Positions 62,388 to 64,000 of a DNA stretch of 64,000 nucleotides are shown here, piece by piece (positions within the stretch are counted from its first letter, which is position 1; every line of letters starts with the position of its first letter). Source of the DNA: Micromonospora luteifusca (GTDB lineage Bacteria; Actinomycetota; Actinomycetes; Mycobacteriales; Micromonosporaceae). The DNA lies in contig NZ_JAFBBP010000001.1 in NCBI RefSeq assembly GCF_016907275.1, forward strand, positions 1,240,001 to 1,304,000, given 5' to 3'. Made by a program: the position numbers and the translations under genes. The notes beneath the pieces are model-generated. The model was not told the DNA's origin and made no database searches. It worked only from the letters and a program-made list of their open reading frames with translations.

Positions 62388-63935
62388 TCAGCGGGTGGCG
62401 GCGAGGGGCTGCGCGGCCGAGCCCACCGGGGCCGGCAGCGCGCCGGCACCACCGAGATACCCGTGGATGGCGGCGGCCGCCGCACGCCCCTCGGCGATGG
62501 CCCAGACGATCAGCGAGGCACCCCGGTGCATGTCACCGGCGACGAACACGCCGCCGGCGTCGGTCTGCCAGTCGTCGCGAGCGTCAACAGCACCCCGGGG
62601 GTTACGCGTCACGCCGAACTGGGCCAGCAGCGGCTGCTGCTCCGTGCCCTCGAAACCGATCGCCAGCAGCACCAGATCGGCCGGTAACTCCCGCTCGGAG
62701 CCCGGCACCACGGTGACGACCCGCTGGCCGTCGCGCTTCTCCACGGTCACCTCGGCGATCCGCACCGCCCGCACCTGTCCGGTGCCGTCGTCCACGAACT
62801 CCTGCACCGCGACGGCGAAGACCCGCTCGCCACCCTCCTCGTGCGCGGGGTAGCTGCGCAGGATCCACGGCCAGGTCGGCCACGGGTCCCGGGCCTCGTC
62901 ACGTGCCTCGGGCGGCTGCGGATACAGGTCGAGCTGGTGCACGCCCGCCGCGCCCTGGCGGTGTGCGACACCGAGGCAGTCCGCCGCGGTGTCACCACCA
63001 CCGATGATCACCACGTGCTTGCCGGCCGCGTCGATCGGGGTGCCGTCCGGCAGCAACGCACGCGCCGGCCGGCCCTCGCCCGTGACCGCGACGCCGGGCT
63101 GGTCGGTGGCCGCGGTGGCGACCGCGCGATTCGCCGCGACCAGGTGCGCCATCGCCTGGTGTACGCCCCGAAGCGCGCGCCCCGGGGTCTCCGGAGTGTC
63201 CCGGCCCTGCAACGCGCCGCAGGCCAGCAGCACCGCGTCGTGCTCGGCGCGCAACTGCTCGGCGGTGATGTCCACCCCGACGTTCACGCCGGTGCGGAAG
63301 CGCACCCCCTCGGCGGCGAGCTGGGCCAGCCGGCTGTCGACGTGCCGCTTCTCCAACTTGAAGTCGGGGATGCCGTACCGAAGCAGGCCACCGATCGCGT
63401 CGTCACGCTCGTACACCGTCACCGCGTGACCGGCGCGCGCCAGCTGCTGGGCGGCGGCCAGACCGGCGGGCCCGGAGCCGACGACGGCCACCGACCGGCC
63501 GGACGGCGTCGGCACCGGGCGGGCGGTGAGTCCGCGCGCCACAGCGGCGTCGGCGATCTCCACCTCGATCTGCTTGATGGTCACCGGCTGGCCGCCGGAG
63601 ATGCCGAGCACGCAGGCCGCCTCGCACGGTGCGGGGCAGAGCCGGCCGGTGAACTCCGGGAAGTTGTTGGTGGCGTGCAGCGACTCCACGGCGGCATCCC
63701 AGTTGCCGGTCCGCACCAGGTCGTTCCAGTCCGGGATGCGGTTGCCCAGCGGGCAACCTGCGGTGTCGCTGTGGCAGAACGGAATGCCGCAGTCCATGCA
63801 TCGCGTGGCCTGCTCACGGACCAGTTCCTCGCCGGCCGGCGGGTAGACCTCACGCCAGTCGCTGATCCGCACCGGCACCGGGCGGCGGGCCGGCAGTCGC
63901 CGGTCGTAGCGCAGGAAACCGTTCGGGTCAGGCAC
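62388..63935 (-). CDS. gltD: Glutamate synthase small subunit
   Basis: 515 residues, GTG start at 63935. Feeds electrons from NADPH through FAD to GltB for glutamate synthesis from glutamine and 2-oxoglutarate. N-terminal Fe-S ligands are CMDCGIPFCHSDTAGCPLGN and CPAPCEAACVLG; FAD-binding GSGPAGLAAAQQLARAG, NADPH-binding IIGGGDTAADCLGVA and the C-terminal GGVFVAGDMHRGASLIVWAI are intact. Overlaps the gltB end by 8 bases. Length is normal. Confidence 0.97.
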   Translation of the reverse strand: MPDPNGFLRYDRRLPARRPVPVRISDWREVYPPAGEELVREQATRCMDCGIPFCHSDTAGCPLGNRIPDWNDLVRTGNWDAAVESLHATNNFPEFTGRLCPAPCEAACVLGISGGQPVTIKQIEVEIADAAVARGLTARPVPTPSGRSVAVVGSGPAGLAAAQQLARAGHAVTVYERDDAIGGLLRYGIPDFKLEKRHVDSRLAQLAAEGVRFRTGVNVGVDITAEQLRAEHDAVLLACGALQGRDTPETPGRALRGVHQAMAHLVAANRAVATAATDQPGVAVTGEGRPARALLPDGTPIDAAGKHVVIIGGGDTAADCLGVAHRQGAAGVHQLDLYPQPPEARDEARDPWPTWPWILRSYPAHEEGGERVFAVAVQEFVDDGTGQVRAVRIAEVTVEKRDGQRVVTVVPGSERELPADLVLLAIGFEGTEQQPLLAQFGVTRNPRGAVDARDDWQTDAGGVFVAGDMHRGASLIVWAIAEGRAAAAAIHGYLGGAGALPAPVGSAAQPLAATR

Positions 63936-64000
63936 GTGCCACCTCCTGGGCCGCCACCCGCGGGGCGGGCGGCACCGGCACGGCTGACGGCACGCTGAGC
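63928..64000 (-). CDS. gltB: C-terminal end of glutamate synthase large subunit, cut by the window
   Basis: Only 23 codons and the TGA stop (63930-63928) are inside. The frame reads LSVPSAVPVPPAPRVAAQEV-ARA and its stop overlaps the gltD GTG by 8 bases, the usual gltBD coupling. The residues are a Pro/Val tail without a diagnostic motif, so the assignment rests on position and on the open frame. Confidence 0.5.
   Translation of the reverse strand, partial: LSVPSAVPVPPAPRVAAQEVARA

Overview
The window is very GC-rich, densely coded DNA with frequent GTG and a few TTG starts, short or overlapping gene junctions and GC-rich hairpin terminators. The gene set (LivKHMGF, an ANTAR response regulator, PolA without a usable proofreading domain, RpsA, a CoaE-GrpB fusion, DUF5753 and DUF3140 proteins, CBM2-carrying lyase) fits an actinomycete, most likely Micromonosporaceae (Micromonospora-like). 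That is an inference from content and style; no rRNA or other marker is present to prove it.

Reading right to left on the minus strand there is a conserved housekeeping backbone: gltB tail-gltD (62.4-64 kb), pyk-tesB (36.2-38.5 kb), pdtaR-like (24.0-24.6 kb), livK-H-M-G-F (17.3-22.3 kb), polA (14.5-17.2 kb), rpsA and coaE (8.6-11.8 kb) and uvrB (3.8-5.9 kb). As I remember them, Streptomyces and Mycobacterium genomes keep these genes in a similar order, so the genes in between are lineage-specific insertions.

Region by region: 0-3.7 kb has truncated pnuC, a small monooxygenase-like gene, a DUF5753 regulator and a VOC/AraC pair. 6.2-8.6 kb holds a membrane protein with a repetitive stalk and a duplicated extracellular domain. 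12.3-14.3 kb has a methyltransferase, a Uma2-type protein and an overlapping DUF2945-DUF3140 pair. 22.7-29.1 kb has a propeller lipoprotein, pdtaR, an unusual tRNA-like gene (anticodon CAA, no long variable arm) followed closely by an HTH-LAGLIDADG protein, an epimerase-like protein, a trans-sulfuration enzyme divergent from an Lrp regulator, and a flavin monooxygenase. 29.3-36.1 kb has a CBM2 rhamnogalacturonan lyase, a PLP decarboxylase, a TauE/SafE-Rrf2 neighbourhood and YceI. 38.7-49.4 kb has a BBE-type oxidoreductase, YciI-like protein, aldo/keto reductase, secreted lipase, pentapeptide-repeat protein, TetR-MFS pair, SEC-C protein, XRE-Map divergent pair and a small secreted protein. 49.5-62.2 kb has a small coiled-coil protein, a large secreted subtilase, two membrane proteins, a two-gene FtsK/SpoIIIE-type operon, a secreted M1 peptidase and an MFS exporter.

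The most unusual items are the tRNA-like gene with its HTH-LAGLIDADG neighbour, three kinds of 65-80 bp intergenic palindromic element (one present twice with the same 34-10-34 layout), the stalked duplicated-domain protein, the FtsK-like tandem ATPase operon, and an intercistronic hairpin inside the liv operon. I saw no rRNA, insertion sequence, prophage or CRISPR array.
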